From: Paenibacillus_S sp043945595
GTDB taxonomy: Bacteria > Bacillota > Bacilli > Paenibacillales > NBRC-103111
Assembly (NCBI RefSeq): GCF_043945595.1
Contig: NZ_JBIFNP010000001.1
Coordinates: 992,001-1,056,000, forward strand
DNA length: 64,000 nt
Direction: 5' to 3'
A program made the position numbers and the translations under genes. The notes beneath the pieces were generated by a model. That model worked only from the letters and a program-made list of their open reading frames with translations, searched no databases and was not told the origin of the DNA. Of this stretch, positions 54,411 through 62,965 are shown piece by piece. Numbering within the stretch: the stretch's first letter is position 1; the number at the start of each line of letters is the position of its first letter.

Positions 54411-54869
54411 ATGAAGGCGGAATATATTAATCCTTTTTTGGAATCTGCTAGAATTGTCATCGAGCAAGTCGCTAATATTCGGCCTTCAACGGGGCAGCTT
54501 GGGATAAAAGACGTCAAGTTCGTAGAAAAGTACATTTGGATTCAGATCGGAATGACCGGACAAATGCAGGGCGATGTCGTATTTGGTCTACATGAAGAGG
54601 TCGCACTGAAAATGGTTTCCGCCATGATGGGCGGATTCGTCATTACCGAGCTGGACGAGATGAGCAAGAGCGCTATTTCCGAGCTGGGGAACATGATTAG
54701 CGGCAATGCCAGCACGCTGCTGTTTAACCAGGGCGTGAAGGTGGACATTACTCCGCCGAAGCTGCTCCATTCCGCGAATTCAGCAGGATTCCTGCCGAAG
54801 AAGGCGCTGACCATCCCTCTTATTATGGAAGGCATCGGAGAGCTGGATATTCAAGTACTAATGATGTAA
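54411..54869 (+). CDS. CheX-family chemotaxis protein, copy 2
   Basis: This 152-residue CheX protein opens 'MKAEYINPFLESARIVIEQV' and carries the catalytic-type helix 'ELDEMSKSAISELGNMISGN' near residue 80, with the E/N pair of CheY-P phosphatases. 'VKVDITPPKLL' follows. It is clearly paralogous to the riboswitch-controlled copy at 9368 (shared 'GNMISGNAS', 'VDITPP', 'AMMGG'). ATG 54411 is chosen for the AAAGGAG 11 bases upstream and for alignment with copy 1. It is a single-gene unit ending in a terminator. Confidence 0.87.
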   Translation: MKAEYINPFLESARIVIEQVANIRPSTGQLGIKDVKFVEKYIWIQIGMTGQMQGDVVFGLHEEVALKMVSAMMGGFVITELDEMSKSAISELGNMISGNASTLLFNQGVKVDITPPKLLHSANSAGFLPKKALTIPLIMEGIGELDIQVLMM

Positions 54870-54874
54870 ATTTA

Positions 54875-54919
54875 AAGCGGGGCATTATCCGGGAGACCGG
54901 AAATGAACCCGCTTTTTTT
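54875..54919 (+). terminator. Terminator after CheX copy 2
   Basis: AAAGCGGG pairs with CCCGCTTT with an inner CGG/CCG, followed by T residues. Confidence 0.8.
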
Positions 54920-54947
54920 CATGATAGAATGTATATGTTTTCGGGGT

Positions 54948-55006
54948 CCCCGCAAAGTACCTGAGTCTGCCTCGAAGCATAAGCCCCACTTTGTGGGGTT
55001 GTTTTT
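54948..55006 (+). repeat. 40-base box shared with 22355, ending in a hairpin
   Basis: CCCCGCAAAGTACCTGAG... (54948-54987) matches 22355-22394 with about two differences. It ends in GCCCCACTTTGTGGGGTTGTTTTT-like sequence, a small hairpin with a T tail. Here the box lacks the 200-base palindrome that follows it at 22400-22640. Confidence 0.6.
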
Positions 55007-55038
55007 CAACCTTAAAGCTGGCTTGGAGGTTACGTAAA

Positions 55039-55818
55039 GTGGAGTTAAACGGGAAAATAGCGGTCATTACGGGAGCTTCCAGCGGCATCGGAGCGATCAT
55101 GGCGCAGCAGCTTGCCGCCCAAGGCGCCATACCCGTGCTTATGGCCAGGTCGGTAGAGAAGCTGAGCGCCGCAGCGGCTGTGCTGAATGGCAGGGAGCAT
55201 GCGGTGTATTCGCTGGATGTAACCTCTGCGGCTCAGGTGACGGCAGTGATGGAGCAGGTGCTCGAGAGGTTTGGACGCATAGATATTTTAATTAATAATG
55301 CGGGCTACGGGGTATTCGAGACGTTCCTATCCGCTTCGCTGGACGAAATCGAGCAGATGATGGATGTCAACTACATGGGAACGGTGCGCTGTACGAAAGC
55401 GGTCCTGCCTCATATGGTGAAGAGGGGAAGCGGTCATATCGTCAATATCGCTTCGATGGCCGGAAAGATCGGCTCGGCCAAGTCAACGGGCTATTCGGCT
55501 ACGAAGCACGCCGTCCTTGGCTTCACCAATTGTCTGCGGCAGGAGCTGAACGGGACGGGGGTTTATGTGACGGCGATCAATCCGGGACCGATTGACACGC
55601 CTTTTTTTGACAAAGCGGATCCGTCCGGCACGTATGTGAAAAATGTCAAATGGTTTATGCTCAAGCCTGAACGGGTAGCGGCCAAGGTGCTCCAAGCTAT
55701 AGAGAAGCGGATACCTGAGGTGGATATGCCCTTCGTTGCAGGCTTCGGCGTGAAGCTGTTTCAGCTGTTCCCGCGTGTGTTTGATAAATTGGCTTCAGGG
55801 ATGCTGAACAAAAAATAA
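55039..55818 (+). CDS. Short-chain dehydrogenase/reductase
   Basis: This 259-residue SDR has the NAD(P) motif 'VITGASSGIGAIMAQQLAAQ' near residue 9, 'NNAGYGVFETF' near 86, catalytic Ser in 'NIASMAGKIGS' near 138 and 'YSATKHAV' (Tyr-x3-Lys) near 154. 'NPGPIDTPF' follows. It belongs to the classical YqjQ/DltE-like branch. The substrate is unknown. GTG 55039 has TTGGAGG 9 bases upstream. It follows the repeat box at 54948 with no obvious promoter. Confidence 0.87.
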   Translation: MELNGKIAVITGASSGIGAIMAQQLAAQGAIPVLMARSVEKLSAAAAVLNGREHAVYSLDVTSAAQVTAVMEQVLERFGRIDILINNAGYGVFETFLSASLDEIEQMMDVNYMGTVRCTKAVLPHMVKRGSGHIVNIASMAGKIGSAKSTGYSATKHAVLGFTNCLRQELNGTGVYVTAINPGPIDTPFFDKADPSGTYVKNVKWFMLKPERVAAKVLQAIEKRIPEVDMPFVAGFGVKLFQLFPRVFDKLASGMLNKK

Positions 55819-55836
55819 CTATAACAAGCCGCATCA

Positions 55837-55897
55837 ACGCCAATAAGCCCGCACCCGTCCGTAAAGATTGCTTAGGACCATGCAGGCTTATTGGCGT
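55837..55897. terminator. Hairpin between convergent SDR and small-protein genes
   Basis: ACGCCAATAAGCC and GGCTTATTGGCGT are perfect 13-base arms. The tail is only weakly T-rich, so it is probably a bidirectional terminator. Confidence 0.6.
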
Positions 55898-55969
55898 GTC
55901 TTATTTCAAAGTGCATGATAAACCGGCTTGCTGAAACTGAAACGGAATGGCGGCCCGCTCCAAGCCGCA

Positions 55970-56245
55970 TCAGGATTTACTCGGGCTCGGATCTTCGCTT
56001 TTATGGCGTTCCTTCAGCTCCAAATTCAGCTTGCGGACCTCTTCGTACAAGGCGCGGATCTCCGCTTTGCTCTCCGGATGGGATTGATTCCAATGACTCG
56101 CCAGGGCGGGCATCGTTTTGTGAATATGATTGTAGATCGACCATATTTTTATTTTCTCGACCATCTCGGGAGAAGCGTCTCCGGTCAACAGCTCGGCGAA
56201 TTTTTCCACCAGGGAATCGAATTCGGCAGTAAATTGAGATTTCAT
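55970..56245 (-). CDS. Small helical protein, possibly YusU/DUF2573 family
   Basis: This 91-residue soluble, mostly helical and charged protein starts 'MKSQFTAEFDSLVEKFAELL', with 'IWSIYNHIHKTMPALASHWN' near residue 35 and a basic C-terminus. It recalls B. subtilis YusU, a protein without known function, but the match is from memory. ATG 56245 has GGTGGAG upstream. An ATG at 56272 would add nine residues. It is alone on the minus strand between the SDR and hydrolase genes. Confidence 0.6.
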   Translation of the reverse strand: MKSQFTAEFDSLVEKFAELLTGDASPEMVEKIKIWSIYNHIHKTMPALASHWNQSHPESKAEIRALYEEVRKLNLELKERHKSEDPSPSKS

Positions 56246-56389
56246 TGAGAAAAGCTCCACCTTTCCGAACATAATAAGAATAGCGTTATCTTCCCTCAGT
56301 CTAGCCTACGTACGGATTGATGTCAAAAAAAGGGTCGGACAGCTCCAGGTTCCGTTCTTTCTAAATACTATATGCAGGAGGCGGCCGCT

Positions 56390-57294
56390 GTGGAAATGCA
56401 ATTTGAAGAAGAGGCGAAAAGGGGACATGACATGGATAAGGAATGTTTAGTCATGAATCGGTCCGCCGCCGCATTAATGGAAGTAGAGGCTTCCGAGCCG
56501 AACGGCATCCTGCTGGAGCGTGAGGTGCTGAACAGCCTGCGCAAAGGCATGCGGCTGTACCGGCTGACCTATGCCAGCGAGGGCTTGAAGGTCAAGGGCT
56601 ACTTGGCCGTGCCGGAAGGAGACGGACCTTTTCCCGGCTTGATCTATTGCCGCGGCGGGATCCGCAAGGTCGGTATGGTGCGCAAGCGCCGCATTATGTC
56701 GATGGCCAAACGGGGATATGCCGTCTTCGCCCCCTTTTACCGGGGCAATGAGGGAGGAGAAGGCCGCGAGGATTTCGGCGGCGAGGACCGCTACGACGTC
56801 TATCACGCGATTACGCTGATGCAGTCGCTTCCGGAGGTCAAGCCGGGCCCGTTCCGCTGATCGGATTCTCCAGAGGCGCGCTGATGGCCATGCAGGCGTC
56901 AAGGGACTGCGAGCTGGCGGGACCGGTCGTCGTATGGGGCGGGGTCAGCGATTTGTTCGACACTTATGAGGAGCGTGTGGATTTGCGCCGGATGCTGAAG
57001 CGGGTGGTCGGACACCCGCGCAAGCAGGAGGAGGCTTACCGCGCACGGTCGCCGATGTATTGGCTGGAGCAAATCCGTTCACCTGTCCTGATCATTCACG
57101 GGACAGACGATGGACAGGTTGGCATAGGACAAGCCCGCAAGCTGGCCGAGGGGCTTGAGCGTATCGGTAAAGACTATGCGATGGAGCTGTACATGGGGCT
57201 CGGTCACCGGTTTCCGAAGGAGGAGGACGAGCGGGCGCTCGATGCCGTATTTGCATGGATAACAAGGAAGACGGCGGCAGGGAACGAGGCTTGA
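56390..57294 (+). pseudogene. Alpha/beta hydrolase (prolyl oligopeptidase/dienelactone type), frameshifted
   Basis: The first frame reads 'TYASEGLKVKGYLAVPEGDG' near residue 60 and 'APFYRGNEGGEGREDFGGED' near 123, and ends 'PEVKPGPFR'. The second supplies 'PLIGFSRGALMAMQ' (nucleophile Ser) and 'VLIIHGTDDGQVGIGQ' (acid), then 'GLGHRFPKEEDERAL' (His). One base is missing at about 56850 in GGGCCCGTTCC. A lost G of GGTTCC would restore GGAACC on the other strand. Restored length is 301 residues. GTG 56390 has AGGAGG 8 bases upstream. Substrate unknown. Confidence 0.78.
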
Positions 57295-57348
57295 TGTTCT
57301 GACGCCGCATTGGTATGATGCTTTTATGAAAGGAGGCGTTTTTAATTT

Positions 57349-58824
57349 ATGAACAGCCATTTTGCATCATTAAATATTGATGATTTTTACGTGCGCCGAC
57401 TTCGTGATTTGAACATCGAAACGCCCTCGGCCGTTCAAGCCGCGGCAATTCCCGTTGCGCTCGAAGGCAAGGACGTGGTAGCGCAGTCGCAGACAGGATC
57501 AGGCAAAACGTTAGCCTACTTACTGCCTTTACTACATAAAATAGACAAGACAGCCAAGGAGATTCAGGCCGTTATTCTGGTGCCGACCCGGGAGCTGGGG
57601 ATGCAAATTTTGCTGACTCTCGAGCAGCTGACCGAAGGAACAGGCATCCGCTCGCAGTCTTTGATCGGGGGAGCGGCGATCAGCAGACAGATCGATAGGC
57701 TGAAGCTGCGTCCGCAGATTGTTGTAGGAACGCCCGGGCGGATCATGGAGCTGCTCAAGGTACGCAAGCTGAGCTTTCACCACGTGCGCAGCGTAGTTGT
57801 AGATGAGGTTGACCAGGTGTTTGAGCTGGGATCGATGCAGGAGGTCGAAGCTATCCTGAAAAGCATGATGCGCGACCGTCAGGTGCTGTTCTTCTCAGCC
57901 ACGATGCCGCAGCCGATCCGGGCGGTAATTGACCGTTGGATGAACGAGCCGGTCTATGTTCAGGTACATCCGGAGCAGCGGACCTCTCAGACGCTGGAGC
58001 ATCTGTATTTTGTCTGCGAGGATCGGGACAAGATCGATACGCTGCGCAGAATCGTGCGGCTTTACAATCCGCCCGCAGCCATCGTGTTTGTCAATGAGAC
58101 GGACGATGTAGCCGAGGTAGTGGGCAAGCTGCAGTATGCGGGTTTGTCCATTGAGGCGCTCTATGGCGAGGCGGGCAAGCAGGAGCGGGCCAAGGTCATG
58201 CAGCAGTTCCGTGCAGGCAAGTTCCAGCTGCTGCTCGCAACGGATATTGCCGCACGCGGCCTGGATATTCCGCATGTGACGCAGGTCATCAATCTGGATC
58301 CGCCGATCGATGCGGATCATTACGTTCACCGTGTCGGCCGGACCGGAAGAATGGGCAAGAAAGGAACCGCCATATCGATCATTACGCCGAAGGAACGGTT
58401 CATCATTAACAAGTTTTCCAAAGCCTTGGGCATTGAAATTCACGAAAAAGAGCTGTCCTACGGCAAAGTCGTCGAGCCCGCCCAGCGCCGCCGCTTCGAG
58501 GAGCAGCGGCAGGTGCGTGTCGAGCCGGGCCGCCGTGGAGACGGAGGCGCAGAGGAGGCCGCACCGAGAGGCGGCGGGCTGCCGGCCTACAAGCCGGCGC
58601 CGCCCAAGGCTGCGGCCGCCAAGGCGCGTATCTCGGCTGAGCCTGCCCCGGCGTTCGGCGCTGCCGCAGCGCCGAACGATTCCGGCAGAGAGGCTGCCGT
58701 GAGGCCGGCGACGGCTGCTGCCCCGGCGAACAAGCGCAAGAACGACCGCGCGCGGGAGAAGGATCGCAAGAACAAAGGCGCTCCCCGCTGGCTGAAGGAT
58801 AAGCAGAACAAGCCTGGCACCTAG
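57349..58824 (+). CDS. DEAD-box ATP-dependent RNA helicase (DEVD variant)
   Basis: This 491-residue helicase has a Q motif 'IETPSAVQAAAIPVAL' near residue 23, motif I 'AQSQTGSGKT' near 45, motif Ia 'VPTRELGMQ', motif II 'VVDEVDQVFELG' near 149, motif III 'FSATMPQ' and motif VI 'HRVGRTGRMGKKG' near 327. Motif II is DEVD instead of DEAD, a variation still compatible with ATP hydrolysis. The tail from about 390 is rich in Ala, Pro, Arg and Lys ('KNDRAREKDRKNKG') and would bind RNA. It resembles B. subtilis YfmL, a ribosome-assembly helicase. Strong ribosome site AAAGGAGGCG. Confidence 0.92.
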   Translation: MNSHFASLNIDDFYVRRLRDLNIETPSAVQAAAIPVALEGKDVVAQSQTGSGKTLAYLLPLLHKIDKTAKEIQAVILVPTRELGMQILLTLEQLTEGTGIRSQSLIGGAAISRQIDRLKLRPQIVVGTPGRIMELLKVRKLSFHHVRSVVVDEVDQVFELGSMQEVEAILKSMMRDRQVLFFSATMPQPIRAVIDRWMNEPVYVQVHPEQRTSQTLEHLYFVCEDRDKIDTLRRIVRLYNPPAAIVFVNETDDVAEVVGKLQYAGLSIEALYGEAGKQERAKVMQQFRAGKFQLLLATDIAARGLDIPHVTQVINLDPPIDADHYVHRVGRTGRMGKKGTAISIITPKERFIINKFSKALGIEIHEKELSYGKVVEPAQRRRFEEQRQVRVEPGRRGDGGAEEAAPRGGGLPAYKPAPPKAAAAKARISAEPAPAFGAAAAPNDSGREAAVRPATAAAPANKRKNDRAREKDRKNKGAPRWLKDKQNKPGT

Positions 58825-58882
58825 ACAAGCGGCTTGAGTGAAAGGGACTTTATTTAGTACTTGACCCGGGAGGGGATGGGAC

Positions 58883-59422
58883 ATGGGGAAGCTTTTTCGA
58901 GCGGTGCTGTCGCTTGCCGTCATCGCCGCATTGGCGTTAGCCGGACTGTATATGTATGTCCGGCCGACCCAGCAGCTGGACCTCGCCTACTCCGAGCTTC
59001 CGGTGCGCGGTAAAATCGCGGACATGCTGACGAACCGGAAGCTGGAGGTTGCGCTGACGGAGCCTGAGGTGAACAGTCTGCTGAAGAAAGCGTTGGCAGA
59101 GCACGCACAGGTGCAGCCGGACGTTCGAGTCACCGGCGCGCAGTTTACGCTTGAAGGGGACCGGTGGATCGCCGATGTCAATCTGCTTTATAAAGACCGC
59201 TGGGAGGTTGGCGCGAGACTGTACTTCAGCATGCGCTGGCAGGAGCCCAATCTGATTGCGTCCCATACGGAGACGCAGATCAAGCAGGCGGAAATTCCGC
59301 TGGATTGGTTCCAGCTGGAGCCGTTGACCCTTCCGCTGAACGACTACCTGCCGAAACCGGCCGGCGTCCGCGGTGTCACCTTCGATAACCATGAGGTGAA
59401 GATAGCTTTGAAGCTGCGCTGA
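58883..59422 (+). CDS. Membrane-anchored protein, YpmS/DUF2140-like
   Basis: This 179-residue protein has one N-terminal helix ('AVLSLAVIAALALAGLYMYV', residues 7-26) and an extracytoplasmic mixed alpha/beta domain with 'LTEPEVNSLLKKAL' near 58 and 'FDNHEVKIALKLR' at the end. The layout recalls B. subtilis YpmS (DUF2140). Function is unknown. It starts at ATG 58883 behind GGGAGGGGATGG, 58 bases after the helicase, and ends in a strong terminator. It may share the helicase transcript. Confidence 0.65.
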   Translation: MGKLFRAVLSLAVIAALALAGLYMYVRPTQQLDLAYSELPVRGKIADMLTNRKLEVALTEPEVNSLLKKALAEHAQVQPDVRVTGAQFTLEGDRWIADVNLLYKDRWEVGARLYFSMRWQEPNLIASHTETQIKQAEIPLDWFQLEPLTLPLNDYLPKPAGVRGVTFDNHEVKIALKLR

Positions 59423-59505
59423 GCCGGCGGGCACGGGGACGAAGGAGAAGGATTCGGAGCCTGAAGAAGCCTGTGCCGCCGGATGAGACGGCTAATTATG
59501 AGAAT

Positions 59506-59546
59506 AAAAAAGTCTTCCGGAACAAAAATTCCGGAAGACTTTTTTA
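59506..59546. terminator. Bidirectional terminator between YpmS-like gene and rsgA
   Basis: AAAAAAGTCTTCCGGAA and TTCCGGAAGACTTTTTT form a perfect stem with A and T tails on both sides. It ends both convergent transcripts. Confidence 0.92.
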
Positions 59547-59643
59547 TTTAGGTTCAATTCATCAGGCTTATATAGGCAGAAGGCTTCCAAGGCTGCCGTG
59601 GTCGGGGCAATCATGAAATCCGCGACGATGATATATGGCCGCC

Positions 59644-60720
59644 TTACCGGCTGCCCCGCTCGCGCATCTGCTTGTGAATCTTTTTCCAGCGCTCCTTCTC
59701 GACGCGCGCGGCGGCCGCGTCGTTCCGGCGCTCCGCGTAGGCAAGCTCGCGCTGCAGCTTGACGAAGCTCGCGTAGCGCTCCTGCTGCAGCGTACCGTCG
59801 GCGAGCGCCGCGCGAATCGCGCAGCCGGGCTCGCTGCCGTGGCTGCAGTCGGCGAACCGGCAGCGGGCGGTGAGCTCGCCGATGTCCGCGAAGGCGGCGC
59901 TCATCGCGTCGCCGCCCTCCCACAGCTGCAGCTCGCGCATGCCCGGCGTGTCGATGATCATCGCGCCGCCGGGCAGGACGACGAGCTCGCGGTGCGTCGT
60001 CGTATGCTTGCCGCGGTCGTCGCCCTCGCGGACGCCGCCGGTTTTTTGCCGCGCTTCGCCGTATAGACGGTTCAGCAGCGTCGATTTGCCGGCGCCGGAG
60101 CTGCCGAGCAGCGCGATCGTTTCGCCGGCTCGAAGCGAGCCTTCCAGGGCCTCGATGCCATCGTCGGCCAGGCTGTTGACGGCATAGACCGGCACGCCGA
60201 ATGCAATCGCTTCGACCTCGGCAAGATGGCGGTCGAGGTCGGGGCACAAGTCTTTTTTTGTCAGCACAATCTCAGGCTGTGCTCCGCTCTCGTAGGCGAT
60301 AAGCAGGTATCTCTCCAGCCTGCGGAGATTGAAATCCTGATTCAGCGCCATGACGAGGAAGACCCGGTCGATATTGGCGGCAACGATCTGCTCCTCCATC
60401 GTGCTTCCGGCGGCTTTGCGGGAGAACTTGCTGATTCTCGGGTAGACGCCGTGAATAATAGCCCGTCCTTCCCCCGGCAGCTTGCTCAGCCATACCCAGT
60501 CGCCGACGGCGGGGTAATCGTCGCGCATCGCCGCATCATGCCTGAATTTACCCGACAGCTCGCCTAGCCATTCGCCGTCTTCCGTATAGATGCGGTACAT
60601 ATGTTTATGCTCCAGGACAATGCGTCCGGCGGCGAAGCCTTCCTTTCGATGCTCCGCCCATAAGGGCTTAAAGCCCAGAGATTGCAATGTGAAGCCCGCT
60701 TGATTCGAGGGATCGCTCAT
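59644..60720 (-). CDS. rsgA: Ribosome small subunit-dependent GTPase A
   Basis: This 358-residue RsgA (YjeQ/YloQ) checks 30S subunit maturation. It has an OB-fold N-terminus ('VGDWVWLSKLPGEGRAIIHG' near residue 88) and the circularly permuted G domain typical of the family: G4 'VLTKKDL' near 155 precedes G1 'LLGSSGAGKSTLLNRLYGE' near 205 and G3 'IIDTPGMREL' near 255. A C-terminal zinc knuckle 'CRFADCSHGSEPGC' follows near 287. ATG 60720 is chosen for AGGAG 5 bases upstream. An upstream frame to 60789 has no support. Confidence 0.93.
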   Translation of the reverse strand: MSDPSNQAGFTLQSLGFKPLWAEHRKEGFAAGRIVLEHKHMYRIYTEDGEWLGELSGKFRHDAAMRDDYPAVGDWVWLSKLPGEGRAIIHGVYPRISKFSRKAAGSTMEEQIVAANIDRVFLVMALNQDFNLRRLERYLLIAYESGAQPEIVLTKKDLCPDLDRHLAEVEAIAFGVPVYAVNSLADDGIEALEGSLRAGETIALLGSSGAGKSTLLNRLYGEARQKTGGVREGDDRGKHTTTHRELVVLPGGAMIIDTPGMRELQLWEGGDAMSAAFADIGELTARCRFADCSHGSEPGCAIRAALADGTLQQERYASFVKLQRELAYAERRNDAAAARVEKERWKKIHKQMRERGSR

Positions 60721-61160
60721 AAATTCTCCTGTCATAGTTGGAATTGGGTGGCATAACGGCTTGGCTGCTTGTAGAAAACGCACTTGCACTCATAGGTTCC
60801 ATCACTCCGTTCTTTTTACAATACGCACAGTATACGCAAGCGGCCGCCTTTTCAACAGGTACAAAACCGTTATGAACTAAAGTTTCCCCGGCTTTTGGGA
60901 GAGGAACAGGGGACAGAGTAAAGACCCTGCCCGCCAAGCGCCGTAAGGCTGCAAGAAGGGAGGGTCTCGAGGGAGGAGGCCACTGAAAAAGTCATTGCTA
61001 CGAGTACGGAACATTCTTCCGATCGCTGTTGTCCCTGGATTTCTCTGATTATATTCCGCTTGTAGCGGTTGAAATCCAGGGACAAAGGCGAACGCTTACG
61101 CTTCTACAGAACATTTCCGTACCCTCCGTAAGTTTTTCAGTGACCTCTCGAAGGAAAGGG
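60721..61160. other. Intergenic stretch between rsgA and the flavoprotein gene
   Basis: The first 255 bases hold the rsgA ribosome site and nothing else recognisable. The palindromic repeat of family B fills 60976-61147, directly downstream of the flavoprotein stop, where it could also serve as its transcript end. Confidence 0.6.
60976..61147. repeat. Palindromic repeat, family B copy 2
   Basis: This 172-base imperfect palindrome has ends GAGGCCACTGAAAAA and TTTTTCAGTGACCTC, with GAGTACGGAAC/TTTCCGTACC arms further in. The central stem is TTGTCCCTGGATTTC with GAAATCCAGGGACAA. It is the same element as 29198-29365, and its reverse strand shares a 23-base block with 6388-6410. No coding potential. 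Confidence 0.75.
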
Positions 61161-62774
61161 TTATTTTTTTCTCGTCTTCACATAGGAAGCATACGTGATT
61201 TCGCCGGTATCCAGCTTGGCGATTTCGTCCGGCGTCCATCCGGCGATCTTATTGTTGCCGGTAACGCCGGTCAGCTTGATATTGTATTTGCTCTGCAGAT
61301 AGCTGTCGAGCTTCGGCATATCGGCTTCCTGCAGCTCTCTCAGCTTTTTCTTGCCCTGCAGCTGTCCCATCAGAATGCCGATTGTTTCCGCGGCCAGACT
61401 CGTATTCGGCTGAATGCGCGCACTGCCAAAGGCGATGGCGGAGGCGCCGACATTTTTGCCTGCCATAATGACATTGTCATAGTTTTTGAGCAGGAAGCTG
61501 CGCAGCGGCATCCCGTATTTGTCGGGCCGTCCCATCTCGATGCCCCATTTGTTGGCGCTGGTGCCTTGCAAATCAAGCGGGTAGCCCGCGATGCTGACGT
61601 TATCCCAGAACATTTTGGCGCCCAGCATATCGGAAGGCTTCAGCACATAATCGGTCTCGTAGTGATTGTACTCCCGAATGTACAAATAATTCGGAAAGCC
61701 GTTCAGCTCCGCGTGCTCCCAGCCGACGATGTTTTTGCGGAAATGGTCCAGGATGAGCGGAATTTCCTTTTTCCCAAGCTCCATCGCCTCTGCGACCGAT
61801 TTGTCATCGGAAGGGTCGACCGTATAAATCAGGAAGGCGTTGATGATGACTTCGCCGTCCCTTTGATTCACCGCGTTCAGCCCGCGCAGAAATACCCGGT
61901 CGTTGCTCGGCTTATAAGCCGAGGTCATCCCGCTTAGGCCGATGGCAAAGCTTTCGTTGACCGAGCCCCCGCCGTATTTGGCGCTGCGCTGCTGCGGAGT
62001 CAGGCTGTTAAACGATGAATTGAACTTGGCCCAGTCTACGTTTTTGAATTTCATCATCATGCCGGAGCTCATATATTCGATATTGCTTTGGCCGTAAAAC
62101 TGCTCCAGGCCGGGCATACGGGTTGCTTCCAGCTTGCTGACCAAGGCGGCATAATCCGTATTCTCAACCCAATAATCGGCTTTGATATTTTTCTTGGCTC
62201 CGCTCTTGTCTATGTAGGTGACGGATTCGATGGCATGCGGACCGAATTGGCCCGGAATTTGTTTAATATCTTCAATTTTGATGCCGGACTCGACCGGTAT
62301 GTCTTTTTTCAGCTTGTCAAAATATTGCGTAAACTCCGAGAGCTTACGGATTTTTCCGTTGCGGAAGCCGTCGAACAGCTCTTTGGCGCGTCCTTGCACG
62401 AGCGATTGATATTTATCGTCACGTGTTTCGTCCAGAAACAGCATCTCGCCCTGCAGCACCTGTCCTCCGAACGCTTCTCTAGGGTCGAGCACCTTGACCT
62501 TCAGTCCCTCGTCGGCTGCGGCTCTGGCCAGATACAGCCCTTCGAGCTCGCTGCCGAGCACCACGACATCCACCTTCTCGCTTGGAATGACAGGCTCGGG
62601 CTTCTTCACAGGCTCCGGCGTCTGCGCCTTGGTTTCGGCCGGTGCCGAACCGGCGGCCTGCCGCTCTCCCGGGCTTGTCCCTTTTCCGTAAAAGAACACA
62701 CTGTATACGGCGGCCAACGCGACTAAGGCAAATACGGCGATGCCGACGGACATCGGTTTTCCTCTCCACTTCAT
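61161..62774 (-). CDS. Membrane-anchored FAD-dependent oxidoreductase
   Basis: This 537-residue protein has one N-terminal helix ('VGIAVFALVALAAVYSVFFY', residues 10-29), a Pro/Glu-rich linker (36-65) and a flavoprotein domain. That domain has a dinucleotide motif 'VDVVVLGSELEGLYLARAAA' near 68 (GxExxG form) and 'VLDPREAFGGQV' near 94. The C-terminal FAD motif 'NVIMAGKNVGASAIAFGSAR' is near 440. It fits the FAD_oxidored family, whose substrates are mostly unknown. The linker suggests action outside the membrane. ATG 62774 has GGAG upstream. Divergent from the SLH protein gene. Confidence 0.8.
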   Translation of the reverse strand: MKWRGKPMSVGIAVFALVALAAVYSVFFYGKGTSPGERQAAGSAPAETKAQTPEPVKKPEPVIPSEKVDVVVLGSELEGLYLARAAADEGLKVKVLDPREAFGGQVLQGEMLFLDETRDDKYQSLVQGRAKELFDGFRNGKIRKLSEFTQYFDKLKKDIPVESGIKIEDIKQIPGQFGPHAIESVTYIDKSGAKKNIKADYWVENTDYAALVSKLEATRMPGLEQFYGQSNIEYMSSGMMMKFKNVDWAKFNSSFNSLTPQQRSAKYGGGSVNESFAIGLSGMTSAYKPSNDRVFLRGLNAVNQRDGEVIINAFLIYTVDPSDDKSVAEAMELGKKEIPLILDHFRKNIVGWEHAELNGFPNYLYIREYNHYETDYVLKPSDMLGAKMFWDNVSIAGYPLDLQGTSANKWGIEMGRPDKYGMPLRSFLLKNYDNVIMAGKNVGASAIAFGSARIQPNTSLAAETIGILMGQLQGKKKLRELQEADMPKLDSYLQSKYNIKLTGVTGNNKIAGWTPDEIAKLDTGEITYASYVKTRKK

Positions 62775-62965
62775 GCTTTCGTAAGCTCCTTTCCGGCTGG
62801 TGTTTCATGCGCGCCGTTTCGCTAATCCCCACGTGCGCACCATTGTAGAATAACATTTTTGACGCTTGATCAAAAGACCCCCACAAACGATTTGGGGATG
62901 GCGAAAGGTTTAGTAAATCCTAGGAGCTGCTTCACCAATATCGTTTTATACAAAGGAGAATGACG

